From Phlegmacium glaucopus (Eukaryota > Basidiomycota > Agaricomycetes > Agaricales > Cortinariaceae): a stretch of DNA of 64,000 nucleotides. Location of the stretch: positions 434,001 to 498,000 of the forward strand of contig MU130533.1 in the NCBI GenBank assembly GCA_015039465.1. Direction: 5' to 3'. Position numbers and translations under genes: made by a program. Below are positions 12,436 through 24,653 of this stretch, in pieces. The notes beneath the pieces are model-generated. The model was not told where the DNA came from. It was given only the letters and a program-made list of their open reading frames with translations, and ran no database searches. Position 1 is the first letter of the stretch. Each line of letters begins with the position of its first letter.

Positions 12436-13635
12436 CTACCATTCGTTGAGAGACTTGCAATTAGGTCTGGAGAGGTTGAGACCGCCTCGAAGGAGAGGTG
12501 GAAGTACAAGGCCATTAAGGATAGTGTTGACCACTATTGAATCCACATCGTGTGGAGTGACCCGACCATACCAGATCCCGGATCCTGAAGGTGTGTATAT
12601 CTACCGAGGGAATACCCAGGGTACTTGGTGAGCAAATGACTGTCATCACAAAATTCCGAGGCAGCTTACGATACAATTGCCGGCGTATTTATGTCCGCCG
12701 ATATGGGAGACCTTGAGAATGAGCGCCCGTTTCACCTCGGCACATTCTTTGAGCTGAGATGAAATGTTTTCTTCACTCTCCTCTGGAGTTAGGTTAAGAT
12801 CTTCGAGTGGAGGGCCCATGGAGAGTGACGGATGCTCTAACTGTGTATCGGCATCCCAACCTTGGAATTCTAATGATTTTATAAAGGCTGAGAGAACCGA
12901 CAAAGAACATGAGAATAAGGCTATGGCAAGAAACTAGCAAACATTTACCGTGTTCTAGTTTTGGCGCAGCTATCCCACACCGGTTGTCGCGCTTTTTATG
13001 TGAACCTAGAAAAACAAATCATAGTTAGCCCGAGTAAGGAAGATCGGGGAAGGGACTAACACAGTAGAATGACACAAGAATAAGGTAACACCCATGTCTT
13101 CAGCGCGCTTCTCTCCAAGTATGGACCGCTGCATCCAAGTGATGGATCTATAGCACTGTCCCACAGTTCCTGCGCTCCTTGCAAAGAGCGACGGACTTCC
13201 GTCACAACTTTAAAGTCGGGAAAGACGAGAACCGTCTCGTGGTCATCTTTGTGGCATAATGTTCTGTGGCTCCCGTTCAAAACTGATGTCCGATTTGAAT
13301 CGGAGGTATGGAAGAGACCCATCGGAGGAGTTCGGGTATCCTTTGGGTTGGCCGGGGTTGGCGGAGCATTGGAAGTTACCTTTGTCATAGCTGCGGCCAG
13401 CGAATTCTTGTCATCTGTGATATCATTGTCCCAGTCTGACTTTCCGGTGGAGATAATTATCTGAGGGTCACATATAATGATTTTGTGAAACAAGGGACAG
13501 GAAAATAGAAGTTACCTGTCGGTGGTAAGACTTGACTGAACCCAGCATTTGTGTGTCCATGTCTACATTGAAGCGACGAGGATATGCTTCGTGGCCTGAG
13601 GCTGGAGTCAGTTCAAGTTGTTTAACGGATGACAT
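12436..13635 (-). CDS. AIM32: Apd1/Aim32-type thioredoxin-like Fe-S protein
   Basis: Four or more exons. Exon 1 starts at ATG 13635 (MSSVKQLELTP) and is followed by ISTGKSDWDNDITDDKNSLA, ETVLVFPDFKVV, a Cys-x8-Cys segment built across an intron (CSHKKRDNRC), then the signature SHIGGHKYAGN and finally GIWYGRVTPHDVDSIV, with the stop at 12436. The two cysteines plus the two histidines of HxxxH match the 2Fe-2S ligands known for yeast Apd1. Family members (sucrase/ferredoxin-like) are redox proteins; yeast Aim32 is a mitochondrial matrix and intermembrane-space protein affecting thiol redox and import. I cannot separate Apd1 from Aim32 on sequence alone. It is divergent from the sirtuin gene over 226 bp. 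Confidence 0.82.
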
Positions 13636-13861
13636 GGCAATTCACCTAGGTCGCAAGGTTCAGTGCATGCTCTACAGCCATCAGTCGTTACTGGAACATC
13701 AAATGAACGGAGTGTTCTACATAGGGGATCCTCTTGTTGTAACCCATACATCATGGTGGCAAGTCGAGAGGACACTGGCGGCACCGCGTATCAGATAAGA
13801 TGTAATAATTACATAATGTTAGAGTACCATAAATAGTTCAACTAAGTTGGAACTTGACTCC

Positions 13862-14949
13862 ATGGCTCCTTCAAAAGATATGAAGGCTTTCCAGGAAATT
13901 CTACAATCTTCGAAAAATATAATAGCCATTGCAGGTGCTGGACTGTCTGCTGCTTCAGGTACATTACTGGGGATGAGGCGAGCTCTAATTGTAGACTGAT
14001 TCCTGTCCACTGCCATCCAGGAATCCCTACATTCAGAGGAGTAGGTGGAATGTGGCGAAAATATGATGCCATGTCTCTAGCCACACCTAAGGGCTTTCGT
14101 AGTTCACCTTCGCTCGTTTGGCAATTCTATCATTTTCGTCGAGAAAGGTGAATACCCTCAGGTCATACTACATGATCGCACTACATTTTGATCCCTTAGT
14201 GCTCTTCAAGCAAACCCTAACGATGCTCATCGAGCTCTAGCGGCCTTTTCTTTATCATCCATTCGCCAGGCGATTGCGCCTGCTTCACAATTTACACTGA
14301 TAACTCAAAATGTGGACGGTCTGAGCCCTCGAGCCAATCAAGAGATTGCTGAGCTGCATCTCCATAAAGATGACGACGAGCCAAATATAATTGAAATACA
14401 CGGCAGGCTCTTTGATGTCTTGTGCCCGTATTATAAGTGCAAGCACGTCGAATTTAATACAACTTCGCCCATCTGTAACGCACTTTCAGGCACTGAAAGT
14501 TTGCTTGAAGAGGGTGTCACTGATCCAGTGATTGATACCAAGTTGCTGCCCCGCTGTTCTGAGTGTGGACGTCTTGCTCGACCAGGCGTGGTATGGTTTG
14601 GGGAGATGCCACATCATATGGATGAAATCAACGAGCTGGTTGACAAAGCTGACTTGTGCCTAGTCATAGGCACTTCTTCAACGGTTCGTTTACTCATGTC
14701 CCCTCTTCCCATGTCCAGTATATGAACTCATTTTTACTTCTCAAGGTAAACCCAGCAGCTTTATTTGCTGACGAAGTTCAAAATCATGGTGGAATAACAG
14801 CCGTCTTCAATTTGGAACGTAGTGAGGGAGATGAACACGCCGACTTCCTGTTTCTAGGCCCTTGTGAAGATACATTACCCAAAGCTCTGGGTATTTCCAT
14901 CTCAGAAGAGAATGGGACGCTATCTATCCGCCCTACGAGTACTGATTAG
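13862..14949 (+). CDS. Class III sirtuin, SIRT5-like NAD-dependent deacylase
   Basis: The first exon ([18 protein letters not shown]) carries GAGLSAASG, joined by an intron to [15 protein letters not shown], giving the Rossmann NAD motif GAGxSxxSGIPxFRG. Later motifs are TQNVDGL, catalytic His in IEIHGRLFD, zinc-binding cysteines (CPYYKC and CSECG), RPGVVWFGE and LVIGTSS. The residues FYHFR contain the Tyr-x-x-Arg pair that in SIRT5 recognises succinyl, malonyl and glutaryl groups, so the enzyme probably removes acidic acyl groups from lysines. The C terminus ends with a Rossmann strand and [18 protein letters not shown]. About 300 residues, four exons. There is no clear mitochondrial presequence, so location is uncertain. 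Confidence 0.9.
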
Positions 14950-15140
14950 CTACGCCGTTGTCAAGAGCCTCTGGATGGCCGGAAATGCCTGGGTTACTCG
15001 ATGACGGATATACCATGTGAAGGAAATGCATTTGGAGTATTATATCAATGGACATGCAATTTGTTTAACGGGCGACAGTATAATTAAAGCCTATGAATAG
15101 ATGATGCAATGGGTATCGACAGCGCAATCTTATGAAAGGA

Positions 15141-15755
15141 TTAGACGGACCTATCTGGCCGTAGCAGATCCCGCAAGTCCTCAGCCTCTCGATCATCTTC
15201 ATGGTCTTGTATTGCGGCGGAGGCTGATTCCTGTAGCACTTCGAGCCCAGGTAAAAATGGTTGGGACATGTATGTCGAATCGTGGTCAAATGTTATCGCT
15301 TCAACACCATACAACGCCTCTATGACCTTGAGATCCCTCTTGTTTTTACCCGATTCACTCCATTCAGAAGAAGGAGAGTACCGGCCTTCCCCCCCTGGCG
15401 AGCTGGAGTCCCACTGCGCCATTTTAGGAGCGTTACGCATGAGACTAATAGAATTCTTCATATCGGATACGGAGACCATGTTTTCTATTCGGTCTGTTGT
15501 CGCTGGCGAAAGCGATTTTGCGTCAGATGGGACGAAGGCTTCATCGATTTTCTGCAACAAATTTTCTGGTGTGACCCACGAATCGGCTTGATGATAAAGT
15601 GAAATAAGAGCTCGCATTTTTGGTGCTGGAAGTGTGGTTTGGGATGACACATTTACTTGCGAGGTCGCAGCTGGGTGTGATTTTGTGGATAGGTTTCGTT
15701 CGAAAAGACGCCATAAAGTCGGTATTCGACGTTGCCCACATGTTATTAGCGTCAT
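15141..15755 (-). CDS. Orphan protein, probably mitochondrial
   Basis: Single uninterrupted frame of 204 codons from ATG 15755; an in-frame upstream ATG at 15791 would add 12 residues. The N terminus MTLITCGQRRIPTLWRLFER is basic, amphipathic and free of acidic residues until residue 19, like a matrix-targeting presequence. A compact conserved-looking segment follows (PKMRALISLYHQADSWVTPE, then LLQKIDEAF), then a polar Ser/Gly/Pro-rich linker and an acidic, alanine-rich C-terminal helix. I do not recognise a domain. It could be a lineage-specific mitochondrial factor. The frame's length in a region of short exons and its presequence are the reasons for calling it real. Confidence 0.5.
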   Translation of the reverse strand: MTLITCGQRRIPTLWRLFERNLSTKSHPAATSQVNVSSQTTLPAPKMRALISLYHQADSWVTPENLLQKIDEAFVPSDAKSLSPATTDRIENMVSVSDMKNSISLMRNAPKMAQWDSSSPGGEGRYSPSSEWSESGKNKRDLKVIEALYGVEAITFDHDSTYMSQPFLPGLEVLQESASAAIQDHEDDREAEDLRDLLRPDRSV

Positions 15756-15870
15756 TTGAGTAAAATGCAAAAGCCCAAAAGCTTGTGACACGGGGGTACA
15801 AAACCAAACAATGCGTCAAATAAATATTCTGTTCATTTACATTATTGCAGATACATGTATTTACACGAGT

Positions 15871-17817
15871 TCAAAGATGGGCCTTGAGTCCGTACTTATG
15901 CAGCATCGCCGTTTCCTTCTTCTGGAGCTCTTGCGCCTTTTTGACTAAACCGGGCGCACGTCTGAGTTCTCTCTGTCCAACTTGCTGTATGTGAACAGCA
16001 TCTGGGCCCTGAATCGTAAAGGTGAAAATCGCACGCAGTCATGAGACAAAGAGTCCTTACATCTGCAATTCGCAGTGTCCGTAATCCTGCCCAGCGTCTA
16101 GCAAGCTCCGTGTCTTGGGAAACTCCCTCAGCGCCAAAGGATTGAATTGCACGGTCAATGACGGCTAAGGCCATGGAGGGAACAACAAACTGTTTCAACA
16201 AACATCAAACCTGTGTTCAGTTGGATATGTATATGTGGACTGACTTTCGCAATGCCGATCTCCTTTAGTGCACCTTTCGCTTTATAGTTGTCAATCTAAG
16301 ATTTTGAGTTGAGACTCAACTGCTTCATTGGCCAGTAGACACGACTCACCTGTAGGGCTGCACTAAGAACAAGAAGCCTTGCTCCTTCAATTTCGGCCCT
16401 AGATTTAGCGATATCAGCGACAACAGTTCCTATTTTATAGGTCAATAGAGTAATTCGCAAAGAATGGGATAGTCAAATACCGTGTTCATAAAGATATTTC
16501 CCGAATGTCTTTCTTCCCGGATCAGTGACGCGTTGGAGCATCAAGTTTAACGCTGCTTGAGCTGCACCGATAGAACGCATGCAGTGATGGATGCGACCAG
16601 GTCTGCATGATTCCTGAGCTGTCTAAATCTGACGATAGGGTGTTACATACCCAAGACGACCTTGAATAATTTCAAAGCCTCTGCCCCAACCAAGAACGAT
16701 ACTATCGAGAGGAACCCGAACATTGTCGTAGATTATTTCGCAATGACCTTCCGGAGCGTCATCATAACCGAACACTGTCATAGGGCGAATGATCTTGACA
16801 CCAGGGGCATCCGCGGGTACGAGAACAACACTCTGCTGATTGTAATGGCTTTTGTTGTTAGGATCGCTCTTGCCCATTACGAGATGGACCTTTGTTCGCG
16901 GGTCGCCTGCACCACTGATCCACCTGAAAAGTAGGAGACTTTGAAAATTTCATTCGTACCATGCAGGCAGCCATTTCATACCATTTGTGACCATTAATTA
17001 CAATCTCATTGCCCTCCTGCCTGATAGACGTGCGAATATTGGTGGCATCAGAGGATGCGACTTTATGAAGAATACACGTTTAAGAGATTTTGAATAAGGG
17101 AGAAGAGAAGATAGAGCGTGCCGTTTTTTTCTGTCATGGCAAAAGCAGAGCGAATTTCGCCGTTAAGAAGAGGGTAAAGCCATTTCTTCTGTTGCGCCGG
17201 TGAACCATAGCGAGCCAAGACCTCTGTAACATGGATGTTTCAGAAAATTGGATTTCTTGAAAAAGTAGGATCCTGCGCACCCATATTACCGGTGTCTGGT
17301 GCGGAGCAATTCATAACCTCAGCTCCTAAGTGTCCAGAATGGGCAAGGACCTCGGCAATGACGCCGTACTGTGGGTGGAAATGAATCAATTGAAAGGCAC
17401 TATGGACTGTCGCCTTACCTCAACATTTGACAAAGGAACACCAAATTCGGGGTAATGAGCTTTGCTCAGGAAAAGATTCCAAAGACCCTGCTTCTTAGCC
17501 TTCTCCTTTAGTTCACTAATGACGGGGATGATAGTCTGCCAGCGCTTGATGGGGTCATCTGGCAACTGAGCATGGGCTACCTTAGCTACAGGGAGAATCT
17601 CATCCTGTACACTTGTCAATATTAATCTTATTATATGTGCAGCCGAAATTACGCGCTTCGAGAAACTTGATAACTTTTGCCAAAGTCTCCTTCCCGTATG
17701 GAGAGAACTTGTCCTCAACCTTGAAGGCAATGTAAATCAAAGTATAAATGAGTACAGACGACGCACCATAGCCCATGACGATTCTGAGGTGTATTCTGTT
17801 ACAGGATGGGGTGCCAT
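15871..17817 (-). CDS. Acyl-CoA dehydrogenase family protein, probably peroxisomal
   Basis: Multi-exon flavoprotein of about 430 residues. The first exon MAPHPVTEY joins to [20 protein letters not shown]. Next are the N-terminal helical domain ([18 protein letters not shown]), a beta-barrel domain with [20 protein letters not shown] and a C-terminal helical domain with [23 protein letters not shown] sequence, [14 protein letters not shown] and [23 protein letters not shown]- and substrate-contacting motifs match the ACAD10/11-like branch. The last three residues, AHL, fit the peroxisomal targeting pattern [SAC][KRH][LM], so fatty-acyl oxidation in the peroxisome is inferred. Oddity: around 17640-17600 the reading phase does not carry across the obvious intron, so either the splice site is unusual or there is a 1-2 base error. 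Confidence 0.85.
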
Positions 17818-18400
17818 ATTGAGTAGGGATTACAGTTTTGAAAGGTATTTAAATATCCCAGGGTAACGGCAATCGCAGTCGCCGGTGCAAGTCATGTGCA
17901 AGTCATGTGCATATTAATTACATCGACGCGTCGTTCCTGTACTACCCCGGACCACAAAACCATTTGAAATAGGAAAAGCTGAATAGTAGCAGTCATGCAC
18001 TGGACCCAAGTCAAAACACTCCTGGCTACGTCTCTTTTGCCAAAAAAATATTGCTTTTTTGCATTCTGCTCTCTGTTCTGCGTTGTAATCTCGATTTGTT
18101 CTGTATAGTTATCCCTCTCTAATTAGACCTGGATGCCGCCGATTGTAAAATCATTATATGTGAAATAAATAAAGAAACAAAACTGAGAGCCTTTGAGTGT
18201 AAATCTGGCCCAATAAATACATCATAGTACTGCACACCACAGTGGCACGGGCATGGTAGCCACGTCATTTTCCCTGTGCCAGTCTATAACTATCATGCGA
18301 TCGTAAGGTAGTATAAAAACGGCATATGGCTACAAAACAACGTCCAGAACATAGATACAGGGTAATACTCGAGTAAAAAAGGAAGCAGTCTAGGGCCTAG
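17818..18400. other. Intergenic region between ACAD start and regulator stop, no gene seen
   Basis: 583 bp holding the promoter of the acyl-CoA dehydrogenase gene and the 3' region of the Zn2Cys6 gene. A short tandem duplication of the motif CAAGTCATGTG occurs at about 17886-17910, just upstream of the dehydrogenase start. T-runs occur near 18040-18060. No coding frame was convincing. Confidence 0.45.
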
Positions 18401-21400
18401 CTAATGGATAACATCATGCAGATCATTGGATGTCTCGCCGAGACTGAAAGGCAACTCTGGGTCATAGCCAAAAGCGCCTGGATCGTAGCTTTGCCACAAT
18501 AAATCTTGATCACCTGGCACAAACCCACTAGGGTTGTAATTTCTGATAAAGTCAAGTCCGCGGAAGGGAAGCCCAGAGGTCGCAAAAGATGATGATGGAG
18601 TAGTGGATAAGCCTGTTAAACCTCCTGAAAAGTCAGATGTCAGGTCGTATCCCCCGTAACTATCAAGAGGTGATGCGTATGGGCCAAAAGGATTGCCAAA
18701 GAGGGCCTGATCGGGCGTTTGCTGCTCAACATTCCACTGCTGCACATTAGATTGGCTCAAAGCACTTGGTGGAACTCCGAATTCATATTCATAGCGAGGA
18801 GGGGATGGGTGTTGTTGACCCGAAGAAAGCTGTGGCGTGAAATTATAAGTATTGGGAGGCATCAACTGGGGGTTGGGATCTTGCGGAGGTGCTTCATCGG
18901 CAATAGCCGGCATTGAAGGTGAAGGAAGATTGACCGACGCCGGTGAGCTATGCGTACTGGAGCCCGCGCGAGGGCCTGCATTTGGGCTTGAAAAGGATTG
19001 ATAAAAAGACGAATTGTTTGCCCTCTCCAGCCCCTCTGCATCATCATGGCCACGTTTGCGGGACGTTGACCTTGCTCGCTGGCCTAAGAAAATGTCAGAT
19101 GCCATTCATGGCCTGGAGATGATGACTTACCCGCCCCTACGCGATACGGCGAAACAGCAGCTAAACGTCGGTTCGACGTGCTTTGGTCGCGAGATTGATT
19201 TCTTCTAGGCCGACCTTTGACGACGCGGCCAGCCGCAGGTCCTGTTGTGACGGTTCCAATCGTAACGGAGCGACGTCGTTCATGGGTGGTAGGAGAGTTC
19301 GGGTTGGATGGTTGGGTTGGGGTAGTGCTAGCAGCTGACTTTTCTCGAGCACCTTGTGTTATAGCCTCGCTTGCTGTAGTTATCAAATCAATGAGCAATT
19401 CTTTGCATTTCTTAGCACCAGGCCATTGTCCTTCCCACGATTCAAGAGCAACAAGCGTGCTTTTTGCTTCGTCCATGGCGGCAGTAGCGGCTCGTTGCTC
19501 CGATGCATGCATTGCGTAGAGCAAGACGATTACAGCGGAACTAAAGAGATGTTGGATGAAGAATGCGAGATGGTGTGAAGGGGGCACAACATGCTTCATT
19601 GAAGGAGCAAGCCTGATGCATGATCGAGCGGACGAAACAGCCTTGATTGTTGATTTCGCTGTGACTGGTTGGTCGGATTTGACAGGGAGAAGATTGCGAT
19701 GAAGAGTTGTGAGAACAGAGTAATAATGACTGCACAGAACAGCACCCATGGATACTTGTTCCTCGGTTTCCGATGGTGACTTGAACACAACAGGCAACTC
19801 ATCGCACCACTTGGTCAATTCCGTGTCCAGAGATTCCACCGTTCGTTGCAGTTCTGCCTTGCGTTCCGCTTCGAGGTGATCTTTGCAAATTTCCAAGGCA
19901 TAAACTTGCCTCAGGACACGACCACCGATTTCATAGAGCTTGATCAAGGCTATGGAGCCCATCATAAGCGACGGCTGCCTTTGAGTCATTGGAGCACCAG
20001 AGAAGTATTCGGGGAGGTGTTGGTCGTCGACATCGACAGGTAGTTCGACATCACAATCGGAATCATTAATACCCAATGGGCGCCCCAAAGCCAGTGCCAG
20101 CATGCGATCCAGAGTATAAACTCCCCACCAGATCTTTCGCCGCGTTTCCTTTTCCACCGGAGTAACGAGCAGCCGCCGAGGTGAGCGCTAAAAGGCATGT
20201 GATCTATTATTCATTGAAACCAAAGAGGTTTTGTTTCCTTACATGGAGGCCTAAATCTTGTCCGGTCCGGACTGCCTGACCAATCAATATCCAAGCCTGG
20301 GGGAGGCAGTTCACCGAGCATAAGAATGATGACATCAAAATGAAGCATTGAACGTGAGCAACTTGTATATTGGGATGACTGATATATTGTAGGATGAGAG
20401 CCCTACATGCCGGGTCAATGGACGCAATTCAGTGGCACAAACGACAACGTACCGTTCATAGTACACCATACCCATACCACCATCATCGAGACGTCCTGAA
20501 GTCGATAGTCGAGGATCCTGGACCAGATTCGCTGCACATGCGAAAACGGCAAAAACCAGAGAGAGAAAGGCCGTCTCAGAACGAATGATATCTAGGTTAT
20601 GCGTATTATCCATAATATTGGCAAATTTCCGCAAAAAGGAGGGCTTGTCAATGACAGGCATTAGGAAATGAAACCGCGCGAAGTACGCATCAACCTTGGG
20701 TGGGTGATGTTAAAAATGAGGTTAGGATGTGAGGAATCCCGAGATACTCACAAGCTTGTCAGCAAGATCGCGTTCCGGGAATTCGACTTCCTCAGGACCA
20801 GGGAGTGCGTGGACCTTGCCGAAAAATACAGCGGCCGGAAAGTATAATTTATTGACACTTGGTCCAGGTGCCTGTGGATCTTCTTCCATGGGAGATATTC
20901 GATGTAGAGGGGAAGATGTCAGTGCCTTAAAAGACTGGATAAGGGACATCGTGGAGGAACCCCCGATCCATCGCATGTGACCATACTCGTCAAGAGCGAG
21001 TTGGCCGAAGAGTTCACTAACGTCGTCTTCGGATTTGATTTGGGGTAACGTCTCTACCGTTTGAACTTTTGGTGCTATAGAGCGCAGTATCGATGCAGCC
21101 GGTGTCAATGCCTCAGGATTAATGGAGGTGGGGTGGTTTGGTTGATTTGGGCTGGGGCTTTCGGAGAGAGGAGCCACATGCTGTTCGAGAGCTGGGGCGA
21201 TTTGAGAAAACAGGGATTCCATGTGTAGAAGTCGGGCTTCGAGCTCTTGTACATAACTAGGTTGGAAATGATCAGATCCAAGTGTAAGACAGGAACGATG
21301 TAGGACATACTGTCTACTCAATGCTGCTCTATCTTTCGTCTGTAGCCAGGTGCATTGTGAATTCGACATGGAGCACTGTGAGCAGGTTGGTTCACAACCA

Positions 21401-21618
21401 TCGCATTTGATTTTCTTGCGTCTAATAAAAGTGTAAGATGAGGAAGAATGCTGGACGGCGATGAGAACGTAGTACCTGCAGCTTTCGCAAGCCCTCCAAA
21501 CCCGACGTCTTTGCAGTTGGAGTGGCTTGTTAGTGGCATCGTCTTGCATCTGCTCATCTTCTATACGGGACTTCTTGGATTGTGCTGGTGTTGATGAAGA
21601 ATCCTCACCTTTGGCCAT
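18401..21618 (-). CDS. Zn2Cys6 fungal transcription factor with fungal_trans domain
   Basis: Nuclear DNA-binding regulator of about 900 residues. It starts at ATG 21618 (MAKGEDSSSTPAQ). The binuclear zinc cluster is built over an intron: ACESCR joins RKKIKCDGCEPTCSQC, giving Cys-x2-Cys-x6-Cys-x6-Cys-x2-Cys-x6-Cys, with an extra cysteine in the loop. A linker and coiled-coil (YVQELEARLLHMESLFSQIA) follow. The middle homology region begins with PVIDKPSFLRKF and includes TRRKIWWGVYTLDRMLALAL and GRPLGINDSDCDVELP (20157-20050), typical of PF04082. After TSNRRLAAVSPY comes a basic segment (SRKRGHDD) and a Gln/Pro/Ser/Gly-rich tail ending LHDVIH, a likely activation region. It resembles XlnR/Cat8-like regulators in general form, but I cannot assign a target pathway, and neighbouring genes give no cluster context. 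Confidence 0.88.
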
Positions 21619-21717
21619 CGTGGGTGTCAATGAAGGGTAGAAAAATAAGACAAATCTGTATTGTGCGAATAGTGATCTAATCGTGCCTATTATGTAATAA
21701 TAATAATATATTGTTAT

Positions 21718-24188
21718 TCACTCGCACAGGGCTTGCAAAAACGTATTCAAATCAGCCTGAGCAACCTCCACAACACTGGAATCAAAAGTCCCGTATCGAA
21801 CATCCGCCTTACTCTGCTTCCCAGCATTTATAAAAGCCAAGGCAAAATGACTATATCATAATCAGTCAATGACCGAGCAGGTAGATTTATGACCCACTTT
21901 TTGCTGATTTGGCCATACTCCAATGCTGCCATGACACCAACAACTGTGTATGTACCTTTGCCTTCATTCAAGCAAGCGACTACCACCGGAAGAACTTTCT
22001 TTCTTGACCACGGACCAGCAACTGTACCTGGTAAGCGGTCCCGTAAGGCATCCACTAACCACAGAGCCAACCGTGTCAGAACCCCAGCATGACAGAATAG
22101 TGCAAGATTTGGTCCTTGAGTCAGGACTACAACCCTGTGATTTCTCAGGGTTTTTATATCTTGCTTGTCGATAATGGATGTTCCTTGCGAAATGATAGAA
22201 CGCTGAAGGGACATCGAGAGGTTGAGTGATTTGCGTAATGAGACGATACTGTCATAGTTGCAAGCGTCAGCCAAAAAAAACCTTGAAATATGACGAAATA
22301 TCCCTTACTCGGCGAGGGAGTCATAGGCTGTCCAGAAGTTTTTTACCCACCATTGTATTTCCTGAGGTCTTGGTCCATCCTTCTCTATCACCTCTCCATT
22401 GGCGTCGGTGTTCACTGCTTCATGGTCTTGGGGCTTCAATGCATTCCCCGATTCTTGTTCTTTTTGACTTTCGCCATTGCGTTCAGAACCCCCGACTTCC
22501 CATACCTTGCCTCCTCCAAACCATTCTCCGCCGTTTCGGGTTCCTTCAATTTCGACTTCCATCCGCGTCCCCTCAGCAACAGCTAAAAGTGCACTGATGC
22601 CTTCAACAGCATCCGCAGCGGACAGCGGCTGGGAATGAAATCCATAACATCTAATAAAAGAGGGGTAAGAGAGTTCGACGAGGCCATATTCTGGTGCAAT
22701 ATCGTTTAGCTTTTGGATTAATATTTTTTTGAGATCCATATCCATGTGTGCGTAGGGTTGTTGAGTCTGCGGGATGGAGAAACTATTTGGGAGCGGCTTA
22801 AAATTGAAACTTGAATTATTGAAGCTTCGCACATACCCCATTTTGGCAAGGAGACCAGTCAGTTTTTGTCTTCCTTTCTCTTTCCAGATTCCGAGTTTTC
22901 CTGCAACATAGCTTGAATGAAACATTGCGTCGTACAATGTCCAATGTCGAAATAGCATGAAGCGCAACTCTTCAGTCGTCCTAACGCTGATATCATCTGG
23001 ATTGATTGAGATGAGGTGTCCGTTTTCACGATCGGCGGGTTGTGGATTGAGTCGGGAGACCTCGTCGTAGTATATGGCATGGTACCTTTCATAAGTATCT
23101 CTAGATATTCGGGAAGTGATGTATTGATATGTCAAGCCTAATATAGCGAGCCTGCAAGAGATGCCATTTACGAGATGTTTTCAAAATGATAATAGTTCTT
23201 ACCATAGGAAATCGTTATCGACACGTTCAAGTAGGGTTGCCAATAAGTAAACTGCGCCTGCAGCGCTCTGTCCATGCCATGTTCCAGCCAAATAGTACTT
23301 GTCAACTTTCTGACTGTGTAGATCATAGTCATCACGAGATATTGTGGGTTCCTTTGAACCCAGGTGAGATCAGGGACACCAATCGGATGGAATGAACGCA
23401 CGCCTTTATCCACCCGTCTGCGTTTTCGAGCAGCATGCTCTTCAAGTTTTCGTCTTTTGTTGGAAGATGTCTCTGAATTAGAAAGTGCGTCTTCGTCCTC
23501 TTGCGACAGGTCATCATCAGACCTTTCTTCATCATCAAGATCTTCATCTGAACTCTCGCCACCATCTGGGGGCCTCGGCGTGTACTGGTTGTAATTTAGT
23601 TATTTGCATTCGACACCCAAGGTATCTTAAAACATACTGTGACTATTTCCCATGACACTTTCAATTCCTTCACTAGATTTTCGGCGCATCCGTCATCCCA
23701 CACAACTATTCTGTCACCATTGGTTCCTCCCATAAATAAACTATCCAAACTTAAAGGCCGGATCGAGTCAATGACATGGAAAGTGACATGCTCGTCAAAC
23801 TCGCCAAACCAGTCGGCGCTAGGAAGATCTGTTTGCCCACCCATATTGATCAACAACAATGTATGCAACTGTTGTTGAACATAATCAGCACGGCATGTGA
23901 ATGGACCTGAAGAATACCAACGGCTGTGTTCCCCCTCAGCTCGTCTGTAATCCTTTCAAACTCATTTAGGCCAGACACAGGAATGATGCGATAAATAACA
24001 TCATCTTGCTTGAACAGACTTGCGAACATTCGCGACGCGCATAGAGCATCAACGTTTGGTGTGACAAGCAGAATGACAGATGAAGCAGAAGACAAGGGCG
24101 AACGCCTATGAGAAGTCAGAATCCTGTTATAGGCCTCCAAATAGGAGGGCCTATTGCCTGCTAGTTGAGGTGGAGGAAGATAGACCAT
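21718..24188 (-). CDS. CDC45: CDC45 replication initiation factor
   Basis: Subunit of the CMG helicase (Cdc45-Mcm2-7-GINS) needed to start and drive DNA replication. It starts MVYLPPPQLAG at 24188, with the first exons giving VILLVTPNVDALCASRM and LINMGGQTDLPS, motifs of the DHH-phosphoesterase-like fold that is inactive in Cdc45. An acidic disordered insert (23470-23580, rich in Asp, Glu and Ser) precedes a basic patch with ARKRRRVDKG. Then come TEELRFMLFRHWTLYDAMFH, SSYVAGKLGIWKEKGRQKL and DMDLKKILIQKLNDIAPEYG. The C-terminal block ends with SKADVRYGTFDSSVVEV and QADLNTFLQALCE. About 650 residues in several exons, normal for fungi. Confidence 0.95.
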
Positions 24189-24653
24189 GGACGTTAACGT
24201 TCATGATCAGGCGACAGTACTTAGAACGCGTCTGTCACTCCCGCGTGCACAACAGTGTCACTCGTCACCATAAACATACAGGGGCTAGGTACTACCACCT
24301 CAAATATTCTTACCAGCCGCTTTACGGGTAAGTACTAAAGTCCTTCCTGATCCATTATTATAAAAGAGCTTGAACGCGTCGGTGCGTCGCGCAGGATCAT
24401 GGCACCTTCCAGTTGTAACCAAGCTCCACAGTTTCGTAACCTGCAAAGTCACAGAACCATTTGAACCTAACAACATCAAGTATAAGTATCACATCTCAAG
24501 TCGTCTATGGCGTTCAGGTGGAATGCAAGAGACGCCGAGAGACGCCCAGTTTCTAGACCATGTCACGGGTGGATTTATTGCTCACGTGATGGTGTTTGGC
24601 AAATTCTTCAGTTGTAATTTCCAAACAATTTGACTTGTTAAATACGCTACATT
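24189..24653. promoter_or_regulatory. Divergent CDC45-PAB2 intergenic region
   Basis: 465 bp between two start codons on opposite strands. No conserved ORF was seen. A CACGTG E-box lies at 24583-24588, about 65 bp upstream of the PAB2 ATG. Functional significance is unproven. Confidence 0.35.

Noticed and set aside
12436..14949. Aim32-sirtuin pair as a functional redox/NAD module
   Set aside because: Adjacent divergent genes are the rule throughout this window, and nothing in the sequence links their functions.
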